A DNA stretch of 64,000 nt from Gemmatimonadota bacterium (GCA_016712265.1 JADJRJ010000029.1:124001-188000), one strand, 5' to 3'; counted from the stretch's first letter, positions 30,212-38,246 are shown. A program made the numbers and translations. The notes: generated by a model not told the origin, from the letters alone.

Positions 30212-31009
30212 GTGATTCCCATCTCGGACGAAAACCCGACCCTGCGCACGCCGGTCATGACGATCGGGGTCCTGGGCCTGATCGGCGCGGCCTGGGTCCT
30301 GGCACAGGGAGCCGGATTCGACCCGTTTCAGCTGTCGTCGTCGGTGTGCGACCTCGGGATGGTGCCTGGGGAGATCACGCACGGCGCGCCGCTCAACATG
30401 GCGGTGCCGATGGGGCAGCATGGCGGCCAGGCATGGGTCTGTGCGGTGGACGACCAGCCGATCAACACCTTCACCCCGCTTACGTCGATGTTCCTGCACG
30501 GGAGCTGGGCGCACCTGCTGGGCAATGCGCTCTTTCTGTGGGTGTTCGGGAACAACGTCGAGGACTCGATGGGGCGGGGGCGTTTCCTCGTCTTTTACCT
30601 CGCCTGCGGCTTGCTCGCCGCCGGGGCGCACATCATTTCCGCGCCTTCTTCGCCGGTTCCCACGGTAGGGGCTTCCGGAGCGATCTCCGGGATGCTCGGT
30701 GCCTACCTGGTGCTGTATCCGCGTGTGCTCGTGAAGGTGCTGATCCCGATCATCATCATCCCCTGGATCGTGCGCGTCCGTGCGTGGGTGGTGTTGGTCA
30801 TGTGGTTTGTGTGGCAGGTGTTGGGCGGACTCGAGCAGTTGAGCCAGTTGCGAGGCGACATCTCGGGCGGTGTGGCGGTGTGGGCGCACGTGGGAGGGTT
30901 TGTGGCAGGGTTCGTCCTGATCCGGTTCTTTGTGGATCGCGAGTTGGTGGGGCGTCGTCAGGCGTTGAGTGATGCGCGGCTGGCGTTCTCCGACGCCGCG
31001 GGCCGCTGA
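30212..31009 (+). CDS. Rhomboid intramembrane serine protease
   Basis: About 265 residues with several transmembrane helices. The rhomboid dyad is visible as Ser155 in GASGAISG and His226 in VWAHVGGFVAG; the HGSWAHLLGN segment of the second helix is also conserved. It cleaves membrane proteins within the bilayer. GTG 30212 gives the family-typical start MIPISDENPTLRTP; the frame upstream to 30128 is not used. The stop is 2 bp from the next gene, a microcompartment vertex protein, so it is in that operon. Confidence 0.9.
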   Translation: MIPISDENPTLRTPVMTIGVLGLIGAAWVLAQGAGFDPFQLSSSVCDLGMVPGEITHGAPLNMAVPMGQHGGQAWVCAVDDQPINTFTPLTSMFLHGSWAHLLGNALFLWVFGNNVEDSMGRGRFLVFYLACGLLAAGAHIISAPSSPVPTVGASGAISGMLGAYLVLYPRVLVKVLIPIIIIPWIVRVRAWVVLVMWFVWQVLGGLEQLSQLRGDISGGVAVWAHVGGFVAGFVLIRFFVDRELVGRRQALSDARLAFSDAAGR

Positions 31010-31011
31010 CG

Positions 31012-31299
31012 ATGTACCTCGCGCGCGTGCTGGGCCGGCTGGTGGCGACCGTGAAGCAGGACACCCTGCGGGGTGTGCCGTTGCAGTGGGTGCAGCCGTT
31101 GACCGCACACGGTGCGCCGGCGGGCAAGCCGATCGTTGCCCTGGATCGCGTGGGGGTTGGGCCGGGGGAGGTGGTGGTGTACATCACGTCTCGTGAGGCG
31201 GCGATCGTGCTGGACGATCCCTTCGCTGCGGTCGACGCGGGGATTATCGCCAAGGTGGACTGGTGCGATGTGGGTGACGCGCGCACCCTGGAGGGCTGA
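31012..31299 (+). CDS. EutN/CcmL-family microcompartment vertex protein (BMC-P), copy 1
   Basis: 95 residues, normal for BMC-P pentamer proteins that cap the vertices of bacterial microcompartments. It starts MYLARVLGRLVATVK and contains the family's KPIVALDRVGVGPGEVV and SREAA segments, followed by DAGIIAKVD, the signature of the EutN/CcmL fold. It lies 2 bp after the rhomboid gene and 2 bp before the second copy. No BMC-H or BMC-T hexamer gene is present in the window. Confidence 0.9.
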   Translation: MYLARVLGRLVATVKQDTLRGVPLQWVQPLTAHGAPAGKPIVALDRVGVGPGEVVVYITSREAAIVLDDPFAAVDAGIIAKVDWCDVGDARTLEG

Positions 31300-31301
31300 C
31301 G

Positions 31302-31598
31302 ATGTTCCTCGCGCGCGTTGTCGGGGACGTCGTGGCGACGCATCGCCACGTTGAGCTGGCCGGGCACAAGTTGCTCTTGCTCCGCCGACTGAGTCTTGCG
31401 GGGAAGGAAGAGGGGGCGGAGTTGATTGGCGTGGACGTGGTTGGGGTCGGGGTGGGGGAGCGCGTGTTGGTGGTGCAGGAAGGGAACGCCGCCCGCGCGT
31501 TGTTCAAGAACGCGAAGATCCCGGCCCAGGCGGTGGTGGTCGGCGTGGTGGATCGCGTGGACCTGTTGACCGGCGAGATGCCGGAGGACGCGGCATGA
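31302..31598 (+). CDS. EutN/CcmL-family microcompartment vertex protein (BMC-P), copy 2
   Basis: 98 residues. It begins MFLARVVGDVVATHRH, with LLLLRRL, GVDVVGVGVGERVLVV, ARALFKNAKIPAQAVVVGVVD following, the classic EutN/CcmL order. It is more canonical than copy 1 in the last third. The nucleotide sequence around its start is nearly identical to that of copy 1, indicating tandem duplication. Its stop overlaps the deoC ATG as ATGA at 31595. Confidence 0.92.
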   Translation: MFLARVVGDVVATHRHVELAGHKLLLLRRLSLAGKEEGAELIGVDVVGVGVGERVLVVQEGNAARALFKNAKIPAQAVVVGVVDRVDLLTGEMPEDAA

Positions 31599-32536
31599 CG
31601 ATGGATGTGCGGGAGTTGGCCAAGGCGGTGGCTCGGGAGCTGGCGGCGCGCGACCAGGTGTCCGGACGGGGGGCCCCCCCCGAACGACAGGGTAACACCG
31701 CATCGCGCGGCGATCATCATCCTGTCATTGCGACTCCCGGCAATTCCACGCACGCCCCCCCGGCGGGGGTCCGCTGGGTCCGCGACCAGGCGCGCATCGC
31801 CGACTTCATCGACCACACGCTGCTCAAGGCCGAAGCGACCGCCGCCGAGATAGACAAACTCTGCGCAGAGGCCCGCGAGCTGCGGTTTGCCGCCGTGTGC
31901 GTGAACCCCTCATGGGTCTCGCGATGTGCCAGACAGCTGGCGTCATCCGGTGTGGCCGTGGCCACCGTCGTTGGCTTTCCGCTTGGTGCGACCAGTTCCG
32001 CCGCCAAGGCACACGAAACCGAGGTCGCCGTGCGCGACGGGGCAACCGAGATCGACATGGTTGTGCCGGTCGGCCACATCAAGTCGAATGACTGGGACCA
32101 CGTGGCCGACGATATCGCCGCCGTGGTGCGGGCCGCACGTGGTCATCTGGTGAAGGTGATCATCGAGTCCGCGGCGCTGACCCCGGTGGAGATCATCAAG
32201 GCGAGCGCGCTCTCCCGCGAGATGGGGGCCCACTACGTCAAGACGTCAACCGGATTTCACGCCGCCGGCGGCGCAACGTCGGAGGCGGTCGCCTTGATGC
32301 GGATGGTCGTCGGCGACGCCCTGGGGGTGAAGGCGTCCGGGGGCGTGCGCGATTGCGAGGCTGCGCTCCGCATGATCGCGGCCGGGGCCACGCGTATCGG
32401 TACGTCGAGTGGGGTCTCCATGGCGAAGTGCCTGGGGCAGGGACCGCTCCCTGTCGGGGACCTGCTGACCGTGGCGCACGGACACGGCGCCGCGTGTACC
32501 ACCTGTCAGGCAGGCCCGAGCGGCACGACGTACTAG
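31595..32536 (+). CDS. deoC: Deoxyribose-phosphate aldolase with encapsulation-peptide-like N-terminus
   Basis: Splits 2-deoxyribose-5-phosphate into glyceraldehyde-3-phosphate and acetaldehyde. The class I aldolase core (about residues 63-290) shows the Schiff-base lysine K216 in HYVKTSTGF, the second lysine K246 in GVKASGGVRD and Asp154 in TEIDMVV. Residues 3-20, MDVRELAKAVARELAARD, form an amphipathic helix. A Gly/Pro/Ser-rich linker of about 40 residues joins it to the core. This is the architecture of enzymes targeted into bacterial microcompartments. The C-terminus CTTCQAGPSGTTY carries a CxxC. The ATG overlaps the BMC-P stop, so it is coupled to the shell genes. Confidence 0.93.
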   Translation: MTMDVRELAKAVARELAARDQVSGRGAPPERQGNTASRGDHHPVIATPGNSTHAPPAGVRWVRDQARIADFIDHTLLKAEATAAEIDKLCAEARELRFAAVCVNPSWVSRCARQLASSGVAVATVVGFPLGATSSAAKAHETEVAVRDGATEIDMVVPVGHIKSNDWDHVADDIAAVVRAARGHLVKVIIESAALTPVEIIKASALSREMGAHYVKTSTGFHAAGGATSEAVALMRMVVGDALGVKASGGVRDCEAALRMIAAGATRIGTSSGVSMAKCLGQGPLPVGDLLTVAHGHGAACTTCQAGPSGTTY

Positions 32537-32546
32537 TTCCCGGCGC

Positions 32547-33200
32547 CTAACGAAGGGCGGCGACCGCTGTCGGGGCGCACTCCAGCATCGCCAATGTCCG
32601 AGACGCCAGCCGCGCGTCGGCTGGGGTAAGCGACGAGACGATGGGTTGAGCGGCCATCAGGGCAAGCCGGTGTTCCGCGTGCGGAAGTCCCAAGGCGTGA
32701 CCGAGTTCGTGCACGAGGGTCGCCAGCTGCTCCTCGACGCTGTAGGGGGTGCCCAGTGGCGAACGCTCGGCGATGCCGACATGCGCGCGGCGCAGGGTGC
32801 CGGCGCCCGTCACGTCGAGTCGAGTGACGCCGGCCCGGTACCGCCGCAGCCCGTCGGGGTCGTCGGAGTCGGCGGGCAGCACATCGACCACCGTGACCCG
32901 GATGTCGGCGGCCGCGAGGTCCGGCGTGACGCGCAATCGCAGCGGGAGCGATAGGGCGTTCCAGGCGGCGGCGGCGTCGCGCACGCGCTGGTCGCCGTAC
33001 ACCCCCCATCCGTCGCGACTCCGTCCGGGCGCGGCGAAGGCGACGGTCAGTGTTCGGGGCTGCACGGACGAAGCGGCCCAGTGCGGCCGGCGATTCTCGC
33101 ACGCGCGCTCCACCCCGTGGGCCACCCGCACCGCGGGGGTGCAGGCGACCGCCAGGAGGACAGCAGCGGCGCCGATGGAGAGGCGAATCCGATCTGGCAT
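32547..33200 (-). CDS. Secreted zinc metalloprotease-like lipoprotein
   Basis: 217 residues. The signal peptide MPDRIRLSIGAAAVLLAVAC has a lipobox. Near residue 165 it carries the zinc motif HELGHALGLPH, followed by a LALMA Met-turn candidate, as in matrixin/astacin-type metzincins. The substrate is unknown. It converges with deoC; the stop codon lies in one copy of the GCCTAACG octamer (32545-32552). The gene faces the Pit operon, with 186 bp between them. Confidence 0.75.
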   Translation of the reverse strand: MPDRIRLSIGAAAVLLAVACTPAVRVAHGVERACENRRPHWAASSVQPRTLTVAFAAPGRSRDGWGVYGDQRVRDAAAAWNALSLPLRLRVTPDLAAADIRVTVVDVLPADSDDPDGLRRYRAGVTRLDVTGAGTLRRAHVGIAERSPLGTPYSVEEQLATLVHELGHALGLPHAEHRLALMAAQPIVSSLTPADARLASRTLAMLECAPTAVAALR

Positions 33201-33236
33201 GACGGTCTCCAGTCAGGGGTCCACATTAGCCCGACG

Positions 33237-33263
33237 GTAACCAACATGTCATGGTCACGTAAC
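33237..33263 (+). promoter_or_regulatory. Candidate PHO box upstream of DUF47-pit
   Basis: Three core units start exactly 11 bp apart: GTAAC (33237), GTCAT (33248) and GTAAC (33259). This is the spacing of PhoB-type direct repeats, placed 124 bp or more upstream of the DUF47 start and reading toward it. Confidence 0.6.
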
Positions 33264-33386
33264 AACTCGGGACCGCGTCGGTCACGAAGAGGGGATTTCG
33301 AGGTGCACTGACGGGATTGTTACAGAGCGCGTAGAATTGTCACGACCGTGGCGTGTACGGCGGCTTACCCGAATACCCCCAGTGAC

Positions 33387-34004
33387 GTGGCTTTTCGACT
33401 GATACCCCGCGATGAAGGCTTCTTCGACTTGTTCAACGAGCTGTCGAAGCGGCTGGTGACCTCAGCCGGGCTGCTCCGCGACCTGTTCATGCACCCGGCC
33501 CAACTGGACGAGATCACCGCGCGAATCAAGGAAGTGGAACACGAAGCGGACCACATCACCCATGACGTGAGTCGCCGTCTGGACAGTTCCTTCATCACGC
33601 CGCTCGATCGGGAGGACATCCATAACCTGTCCCAGGAGCTGGACAACGTCGTGGACCTCATCAACGGCACGGCACGGCGGGCGAAGATGTTTCACATCAC
33701 CGAGACGAAGGAACCCGCGCGCAAGCTGTGTGAGATCCTGCAGCAACAAGTGAAGCACCTCGAGCGGGCCGTCACGCAGATCCGTGATCCGCGCGCGGTG
33801 GCGCTTGCCACCAGGGAAGTGAAGGTGCTGGAGGCCCAGGGGGACACCATCTATCACGATGCGATGGAGGCGATGTTCACCGGTCGGCCAGATCCGCTCG
33901 ACGTGATGAAGTGGAAGGAGATCTACGACACGATCGAGGAGACCCTCGACCGGTGCCAGACCGTAGCGATCGTGCTCGAGAGTATCTCCCTCAAGAACTC
34001 CTGA
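33387..34004 (+). CDS. DUF47/PhoU-like Pit accessory protein
   Basis: About 205 residues of mostly helical sequence beginning AFRLIPRDEGFFDLFNE, the usual start of DUF47 proteins. It contains the repeat EVEHEADHITHDVSRRLDSS and LDREDIHNLS, which in the family bind metal clusters. DUF47 proteins are partners of PiT phosphate transporters. GTG 33387 is preferred over the in-frame GTG 33348, which would add thirteen non-conserved residues. The pit gene follows after 14 bp. Confidence 0.87.
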   Translation: MAFRLIPRDEGFFDLFNELSKRLVTSAGLLRDLFMHPAQLDEITARIKEVEHEADHITHDVSRRLDSSFITPLDREDIHNLSQELDNVVDLINGTARRAKMFHITETKEPARKLCEILQQQVKHLERAVTQIRDPRAVALATREVKVLEAQGDTIYHDAMEAMFTGRPDPLDVMKWKEIYDTIEETLDRCQTVAIVLESISLKNS

Positions 34005-34018
34005 GCGCGGGGCCGCCG

Positions 34019-35050
34019 GTGGTCACGTATGTCGTCGCGATCGTCCTGGTCGCCTTCATTTTCGATTTCATCAACGGATTCCACGACTCGGCGAATTCCA
34101 TCGCCACGGTCGTCGGCACCCGTGTGCTCAGTCCGTTGTCCGCCGTGGTCTGGGCGGCGTTCTTCAATTTCGTCGCGGCGTTCACGGTGGGCACGGCGGT
34201 GGCCAAGACGGTCGGGAAGGGGATGATCGACGTGAACGTCGTCACGCCCAACGTCATCCTCGCCGGGTTGTTGGGCGCGATCATCTGGAACCTGGTGACC
34301 TGGTGGTACGGACTCCCGAGCAGCTCATCGCACGCCTTGCTCGGCGGCTATGCCGGTGCGGCCGTGGCCAAGGCCGGGTTCGGTGCCGTGATCCTGTCGG
34401 GGTGGACCAAGACGATCATCTTCATCTTTCTGTCGCCGATCGTCGGGATGGTGGCGGGCTTCGTCCTGATGACGCTCATCTACTGGGCGTTCCGGCGCGT
34501 GTCGCCGCGCCGCGTCGACATGCTCTTCCGTCGACTGCAGCTGTTGAGCGCCGCGTTGTTTTCCCTGTCGCACGGGGCCAACGACGCGCAGAAGACGATG
34601 GGCATCATCGTTGGCCTGCTGGTGTCGTCCCAAGCGGCCTTTGTCGGTGCCACAGACTGGACACGCCACCTGTATCTGCCGAGTGGCGACTCCGTGCCGC
34701 TCTGGATCGAGATGGGGGCGTACACGGCGATTGCGCTCGGGACCTTGTTCGGCGGCTGGCGCATCGTGCATACGATGGGGAGCCGGATCACCAAATTGCG
34801 CCCCGTTGGCGGCTGCGCAGCCGAGACGGCGGGGGCCTTCGCCATCCTGCTGGCGACGAACTTCGGGATTCCCGTCAGCACCACGCATACCATCACCGGG
34901 GCCATCGTGGGGGTGGGTGCCACGACGCGCCTGTCGGCCGTCCGCTGGGGCGTGGCGGGCCGCATCGTCTGGGCGTGGATCCTCACCATCCCCGCAGCGT
35001 CGTCGATCGGGGCGTTGTGCATCTGGTTGCTCGAATTCGCCAACCCCTGA
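34019..35050 (+). CDS. pit: Low-affinity inorganic phosphate transporter, PiT family
   Basis: About 343 residues with roughly ten transmembrane helices. Both PiT signature repeats are visible: GFHDSANSIATVVGTRVLSP near the start and SHGANDAQKTMG near the middle. It imports phosphate, usually as a metal-phosphate complex coupled to protons or sodium. GTG 34019 is chosen because homologous sequence starts there and it falls 14 bp after the DUF47 stop; the longer ORF to 33911 is a shadow. It belongs to a two-gene operon with DUF47. Confidence 0.93.
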   Translation: MVTYVVAIVLVAFIFDFINGFHDSANSIATVVGTRVLSPLSAVVWAAFFNFVAAFTVGTAVAKTVGKGMIDVNVVTPNVILAGLLGAIIWNLVTWWYGLPSSSSHALLGGYAGAAVAKAGFGAVILSGWTKTIIFIFLSPIVGMVAGFVLMTLIYWAFRRVSPRRVDMLFRRLQLLSAALFSLSHGANDAQKTMGIIVGLLVSSQAAFVGATDWTRHLYLPSGDSVPLWIEMGAYTAIALGTLFGGWRIVHTMGSRITKLRPVGGCAAETAGAFAILLATNFGIPVSTTHTITGAIVGVGATTRLSAVRWGVAGRIVWAWILTIPAASSIGALCIWLLEFANP

Positions 35051-35092
35051 GCCCGAGGGCGTCATTGCGCAAGCGGGGGTGCGGCCTCGATT

Positions 35093-35115
35093 GTGTAACA
35101 GGCCGTGTAACAAAA
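35093..35115 (+). promoter_or_regulatory. GTGTAACA direct repeat
   Basis: GTGTAACA occurs twice in about 20 bp, 12 bp apart, in the pit to small-protein gap near 35094-35113. GTTACAC/GTGTAAC recurs in other phosphate-gene promoters in this window. A regulatory site is likely, but the regulator is unproven. Confidence 0.4.
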
Positions 35116-35182
35116 CCTGCGGTACCGTTCCCGTCCGGAACGCCAGGAGGCAGACTCGGGTGTGCGACGCCCCGAGTCCCCT

Positions 35183-35431
35183 GTGTCATCCAGCATTCGA
35201 TTTCTTGACGCGTACGGTTTTGCCTGGCAGGCGGTTGAAGTCGGCCCTGCCGACCTGACCTCCCAGAGTGGCAACCTCTACTTCTTTTCCGGTGGCAGTA
35301 CCCGGCGTTTGGAGCGTTATCCCCAGGATTGGAGTGCTTGTGGCTGGGAAGAGTTGGAGCTTCTGAGGCGCCGGGCCACGGTGCTGTCGGCCGACGTGGT
35401 GCGGCACCAGAGCGGGGCGGCTATCGCGTGA
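35183..35431 (+). CDS. Small hypothetical protein
   Basis: About 82 residues starting at GTG 35183 (MSSSIRFLDAYGFAWQAVEV); the open frame begins at GTG 35162. It is rich in aromatics and charged residues (YPQDWSACGWEELELLRRR) and has no signal peptide. It was not recognised. Its last 11 bp overlap the end of the convergent glycosyltransferase gene. Support is its coding-like composition and position behind a repeat resembling other phosphate promoters. Confidence 0.5.
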   Translation: MSSSIRFLDAYGFAWQAVEVGPADLTSQSGNLYFFSGGSTRRLERYPQDWSACGWEELELLRRRATVLSADVVRHQSGAAIA

Positions 35432-36590
35432 CCGCAGTGGCGCCGATCAACTCGCGGTAGATCCCGTCGAGGCGGTCGAGCTCACTGTCCCACGTGAGTC
35501 GTTGCGCCGTCGCGCGGGCACCGACGGCGAGGCGTTGCCGCAGGACATGATCGGTGGCCAGGCGCACCATGTGATCGGCGAGTGCCGGAACGTCGGCGGC
35601 CGGGTACGCCAGACCGTTCACGCCATCGACGAGGTGTTCGGCGACGCCGCCGGCTGGCGTGGCGATGACCGGCAGCCCGCTCGCCATCGCCTCCAGGATG
35701 ACCAGACCCAGCGTCTCCGTGACCGAGGCGAAGACAAAGGCATCGGCGCTCGCATAGAGCCGTGGAAGCACTTCGAGGCGGTCTAACGCGCCCAGGAAGG
35801 TGGCGTGTTCCGTTCCCACGGCCCGGACGGCGCGTTCGCGCGGGCCCGAGCCGGCAACGATCAGGTGCATCGCCCCATCCGGGAGTTGCTGCCGTGCGAG
35901 GTGGAACGCCCGGACGATCTGCTCGACCCCCTTCTCGGCGGCGAGGCGACCCACATGAAGAAAGACGCACGCCCCCGGCTCTGCATAGGCTTCGCGCAGG
36001 AGGTCACTGCGCCGGCGTCGGTGGAACTGGTTGACGTCGACCCCGCGACCCCACGTCACGCCGTGCATCACACCGATGCGTGCGAGCTCCCCGCGTGACA
36101 CATCCGACGGCGTGAAGGTGCGAAGGGCCGAGGCGTGGAACCGCGCCAGGTGACGGTCCACCGCTCCCCGCAGCCACGGCACGCCATAGGCGTCTGTGTA
36201 GCGTCCAAAGTCGGTGTGGTACGACGTCGTGACGGGGATGCCAAGCCGCTGGGCCGTGCGCAAGCCGGTCCACCCGATGGCGAACTCCGTGGCACAATGC
36301 ACCACATCCGGCCGGAAACGTTCGATGGCCTGGGTGATGCGGCCGTCGCCCGGGCGTGCAAGGCGGATATCGGCGTACCCCGGCATGGGGAGCGAGGCCA
36401 CGGTGGTCACGGGGGCAAGGTGTTCCAACGCGGCCCCAAAGACGGGCGGCAGGTGCTGCGGGTACCGTGGGGCGACGACCTCGCACGTCCAGCCTCGGGC
36501 CGCGAGCCCTTCCACGGTGAGCGCGGTCACCACGGAGACGCCGTTGACCTGCGGCGGCCAGGTATCGGTACACACCAGGAGACGGGGCAT
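35421..36590 (-). CDS. GT4-family glycosyltransferase, MgtA/SqdX-like
   Basis: About 389 residues. The N-terminal acceptor-binding half opens RLLVCTDTWPPQVNGVSVV, the NGV signature of MgtA/SqdX-like enzymes. The C-terminal nucleotide-sugar half contains HVGRLAAEKGVEQI, VAGSGPRE and FASVTETLGLVILEAMASG. Enzymes of this type transfer mannose, glucose or sulfoquinovose to diacylglycerol, though the sugar cannot be read here. ATG 36590 is the natural start; the frame to 36686 covers a repeat-rich region. It diverges from the phosphodiesterase gene, sharing a promoter region with candidate PHO boxes. Confidence 0.85.
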   Translation of the reverse strand: MPRLLVCTDTWPPQVNGVSVVTALTVEGLAARGWTCEVVAPRYPQHLPPVFGAALEHLAPVTTVASLPMPGYADIRLARPGDGRITQAIERFRPDVVHCATEFAIGWTGLRTAQRLGIPVTTSYHTDFGRYTDAYGVPWLRGAVDRHLARFHASALRTFTPSDVSRGELARIGVMHGVTWGRGVDVNQFHRRRRSDLLREAYAEPGACVFLHVGRLAAEKGVEQIVRAFHLARQQLPDGAMHLIVAGSGPRERAVRAVGTEHATFLGALDRLEVLPRLYASADAFVFASVTETLGLVILEAMASGLPVIATPAGGVAEHLVDGVNGLAYPAADVPALADHMVRLATDHVLRQRLAVGARATAQRLTWDSELDRLDGIYRELIGATAVTR

Positions 36591-36652
36591 GCCTGACGAG
36601 TCGGAGGGTGCCTGACGAGTCACGCGCCCGGTTGGGCGCTGCCTGACGAGTC
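36590..36652. repeat. Three copies of TGCCTGACGAGTC
   Basis: Identical 13-bp copies at 36590-36602, 36609-36621 and 36640-36652, with 6 and 18 bp between copies. They lie right at and upstream of the start codon of the divergent glycosyltransferase (minus strand), the first copy overlapping its ATG. Function unknown; an operator array is possible. Confidence 0.8.
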
Positions 36653-36681
36653 CGAGGCTACGGCGCCGGGGTCGCCGTCCG

Positions 36682-36708
36682 GTCACGCGACGGTCACCAC
36701 CCGGTCAC
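36682..36708 (+). promoter_or_regulatory. Candidate PHO box upstream of phosphodiesterase
   Basis: GGTCAC occurs three times with exact 11-bp spacing; the GTCAC cores start at 36682, 36693 and 36704. The array lies in the divergent region between the glycosyltransferase and the phosphodiesterase and reads toward the latter. This is the clearest PHO-box-like array in the window. Confidence 0.7.
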
Positions 36709-36817
36709 GAGCCGCCGTGAGTCGCGTTAGGCGTTACGACACCGCGACCAAACCCTCACCTGATGCGTGACGCGTCCAGCGAAACTCCCGAGCGACTCCT
36801 TCCCGAGGTCGCGTGGC

Positions 36818-37690
36818 ATGGTCACCCCGCCCGAAGGCATCACCCGTGTTGTCCTGGTCGTGATCGATGGTGTCCGAGCGGATGCGGTGCCGCTGTTCGG
36901 CATGCCGCATCTGGAGCGCCTCATGGCCCGTGGGGCCTGGTCCATCGCGGCGCGGACCGTGACTCCCTCCGTCACGGCCGCCGCGATGGGGTCACTGCTC
37001 ACCGGAGTGGAACCCACCACTCATGGGCTCGCGTCCGATCGCTTCTGTTGGCCACGTCCCACGGCGCCACTGGATCCCCTGCCGCGCGTGCTGGGTCGCG
37101 CCGGCGTGCCGTCCCATGCCCACCTCGCGACGGTGCCACGCGCCTATCGCAAGTTGGCGGAAGGGTTCGCGCGACTGGTCGGGATCACCCATGCGACGCT
37201 CCGGGGCGATGCGGCGCGCGAGATCGTGGCGGCGGCCGAAGCCGGCGGACGTGTCCGGCAGGCCGGCCTGCACCTCCACCACTGGCCGGATGCCGATCGG
37301 GCCGGCCATGCGGAGGGATGGACGTCGCGGGCCTACGCCGCGGCGCTCCGAGAGATCGACGCGGCGTTGGGCGCGCTGGTCCAACTGACTGAAGCGGACG
37401 GGGATGACGAGACCCTCTTCCTCGTCCTCGCCGACCATGGGGGCGGTGGCACGGACTTCCGCAACCACGACAGTGCCCATCCCCACGATCGGCGGATTCC
37501 GCTGGTGCTGGCGGGACCGCAGGTGCAGCCCGGGCGCCTGGCTGACGGGTATTCGCTCCTCGATGTCCCGGCAACGGTCGCTTGGGCCCTCGGGGCCGAC
37601 GTGCCCGAGGGTTGGCATGGGCGGCCCATCACGGAGGCGTTTGCCACCCTCCCGGACGTCGCCACGACCGCGATGGCGATCGCATGTTAG
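36818..37690 (+). CDS. Type I phosphodiesterase/alkaline-phosphatase-superfamily hydrolase
   Basis: About 290 residues, no signal peptide visible. Metal-site motifs of the superfamily are present: VVIDGVRAD, the Thr nucleophile in TPSVTAAAMGSLLTG, HHWPDADRAGHAEG, LADHGGGGTDF and HPHDRRIPLVL. It probably cleaves a phosphodiester or phosphomonoester; a role on phospholipid head groups is inferred from the neighbours only. ATG 36818 is chosen over a GTG at 36767. Its stop overlaps the PAP2 start as ATGTTAG. Confidence 0.82.
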   Translation: MVTPPEGITRVVLVVIDGVRADAVPLFGMPHLERLMARGAWSIAARTVTPSVTAAAMGSLLTGVEPTTHGLASDRFCWPRPTAPLDPLPRVLGRAGVPSHAHLATVPRAYRKLAEGFARLVGITHATLRGDAAREIVAAAEAGGRVRQAGLHLHHWPDADRAGHAEGWTSRAYAAALREIDAALGALVQLTEADGDDETLFLVLADHGGGGTDFRNHDSAHPHDRRIPLVLAGPQVQPGRLADGYSLLDVPATVAWALGADVPEGWHGRPITEAFATLPDVATTAMAIAC

Positions 37691-38244
37691 GCGCCGAGCG
37701 ACTGGGCGGCGTCTTCCGCGTGGCACATCCCGTCATCGCGCACCTTGATGCGCGGGATCGTGCGATGTTCGTGCGCATGGCGTCACGCGCGCGCCGCGGG
37801 GCGTCGTCCCAATGGTGCTGGACCGGGCTGACGCATCTCGGTGGTGCGACGGTGACCATTGCCCTCTCGCTCGGTTGCCTGCTCTCCGGGAAGGGGAGCT
37901 GGGCCATCGGGGGGCGGGCCGCGCTGATCATCCTGGTCACCAGTCACCTCCTGGTGCAGCTCATCAAGCGGAGCGTGGGGCGCCCGCGTCCCTCCGAGGG
38001 CCTGGAGGCGGCGGCCCTCATTGCCGCGCCGGACCGGTTCTCGTTTCCCTCAGGCCACGCGGCCGCCGTGGCGTCGGTTGCCTTGGGGCTGGGACAGGCT
38101 TTTCCTGATTGGTCTCCGCTGCTGGGGACAGTGGCGGTCCTGGTCGGGTTCTCGCGGGTGGCGCTTGGCGTGCACTATCCCGGCGACGTACTGGCCGGGC
38201 AGGTCCTGGCCGTCCTCTCCGCCTGGTTGCTGCGAGGCATGTGA
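37684..38244 (+). CDS. PAP2-family membrane phosphatase
   Basis: About 186 residues with several transmembrane helices. The three PAP2 phosphatase motifs are visible: KRSVGRPRPS, FPSGHAAA and SRVALGVHYPGD. Such enzymes dephosphorylate phosphatidic acid, isoprenyl diphosphates or phosphatidylglycerol phosphate. ATG 37684 overlaps the previous stop; the longer reading frame from 37582 is not used. In this cluster it could produce diacylglycerol for the glycosyltransferases. Confidence 0.87.
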   Translation: MLGAERLGGVFRVAHPVIAHLDARDRAMFVRMASRARRGASSQWCWTGLTHLGGATVTIALSLGCLLSGKGSWAIGGRAALIILVTSHLLVQLIKRSVGRPRPSEGLEAAALIAAPDRFSFPSGHAAAVASVALGLGQAFPDWSPLLGTVAVLVGFSRVALGVHYPGDVLAGQVLAVLSAWLLRGM

Positions 38245-38246
38245 GC

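Noticed and set aside
29095..30972. 625-residue open frame antisense to dnaK and running into the rhomboid gene
   Set aside because: Low-complexity composition with no motifs; it is opposite a clear DnaK and out of frame with the rhomboid protease.
35421..36686. Glycosyltransferase start at 36686
   Set aside because: The extra 32 residues are encoded by a repeat array and are Arg-rich with no similarity to GT4 starts; ATG 36590 gives the standard N-terminus.
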